From the NCBI GenBank assembly GCA_945898105.1, contig CAMDHL010000120.1, forward strand, positions 1-6,694: DNA of 6,694 bases, in the 5' to 3' direction. This stretch comes from Comamonas sp. lk (GTDB lineage Bacteria; Pseudomonadota; Gammaproteobacteria; Burkholderiales; Burkholderiaceae_C). A model generated the notes under the pieces. It saw nothing but the letters and a program-made list of their open reading frames with translations. It was not told the origin of the DNA and did not search any database. The translations under genes were made by a program, and so were the position numbers. This document shows, piece by piece, positions 6,413 to 6,694 of the stretch (within the stretch, counting starts at the first letter, position 1; the number at the start of each line of letters is the position of its first letter).

Positions 6413-6694
6413 ATGGGATCCCTGCAAACTACCAGCGGCCAAAACGCGCTGAGCGTTTGGGAGCGCGAACGGTTAGACGTAGTCGCCCACACTTTGACGG
6501 GCCTGCACGCAAACCAGGCCATACAGTTTTTCCGAGAGCGTCCGGCCTTGTTGTTGGCCTGCCTGCACCACCATTACCCGCTGGATGCAAACTTGATCCG
6601 CGCACTGGGCAAGCGCGCGCACTGGCGCCAGCTCAGCGCCAGCCGATTGGTGCGCTGGACCGAGGCGCTGATCGCTGAACACGTTGACCAATGG
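6413..6694 (+). CDS. Unrecognised helical protein, 3' partial
   Basis: This reading frame starts with ATG eight bases after the stop of the J-domain gene and stays open for 94 codons to the window edge, so the gene continues outside. The visible part is predicted soluble and mostly helical, rich in Leu, Ala, Arg, His and Trp (for example SVWERERLDVVAHTLTGLHA and LVRWTEALIAEH). It has no signal peptide, membrane helix or motif I can name. An AAGG at 6407-6410 is only two bases from the ATG, which is closer than normal, so translation may depend on coupling to the upstream gene. The alternative frames here give Arg/Pro-rich products typical of shadows. The tight spacing suggests it is the third gene of the Sel1/J-protein operon and a functional partner. 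Confidence 0.75.
   Translation, partial: MGSLQTTSGQNALSVWERERLDVVAHTLTGLHANQAIQFFRERPALLLACLHHHYPLDANLIRALGKRAHWRQLSASRLVRWTEALIAEHVDQW

Noticed and set aside
6457..6678. Plus-strand 73-codon frame in the last segment
   Set aside because: Arg/Pro-rich product overlapping the better frame that starts at 6413 right after the J-protein stop.

Overview
The window looks like a chromosomal stretch from a betaproteobacterium, most likely in the order Burkholderiales. That placement is an inference from moderately high GC, Ala/Gln-rich proteins, a FleQ-type sigma-54 activator and a DamX-like SPOR protein. No rRNA or tRNA is present to fix the taxonomy. I see no mobile element, CRISPR array or RNA gene. 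Nearly all the sequence is coding.

Left block (1-2217, + strand): three tightly packed genes. The first enters from outside the window. It encodes the end of a membrane-anchored protein with a Pro/Ala-rich linker and a C-terminal SPOR domain of DamX type. Its stop overlaps the start of a small acidic orphan protein with a C-terminal coiled coil (ATGA overlap). A third gene follows after 30 bases and encodes a single-pass membrane protein with an acidic/His-rich N-terminal tail and a long coiled-coil C-terminal part. This looks like an envelope-associated operon. It ends against a convergent gene, with a GC-rich hairpin in the 79-base gap.

Centre (2297-3664): a minus-strand gene encodes a compact sigma-54 activator (bacterial enhancer-binding protein). 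It has an intact AAA+ domain and a FleQ-like Fis-type helix-turn-helix, but no N-terminal sensory domain. The 234-base divergent intergenic region behind it is AT-rich. It holds a near-consensus -24/-12 promoter pointing right (3620-3635), dyad elements about 110-135 bases upstream of that promoter's predicted start, and an extended -10 promoter pointing left toward the activator gene.

Right block (3692-6694, + strand): a likely sigma-54-driven operon. It encodes a soluble protein of eleven tandem Sel1-like repeats, then a J-domain protein whose N-terminal half resembles a degenerate phospholipase-D-like fold, then an unrecognised protein cut off by the window end. The proposed unit is: local activator, sigma-54 promoter, then a Sel1 scaffold, a J-domain co-chaperone and an unknown partner. 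I could not assign this combination to a named system. It is the most interesting part of the window.
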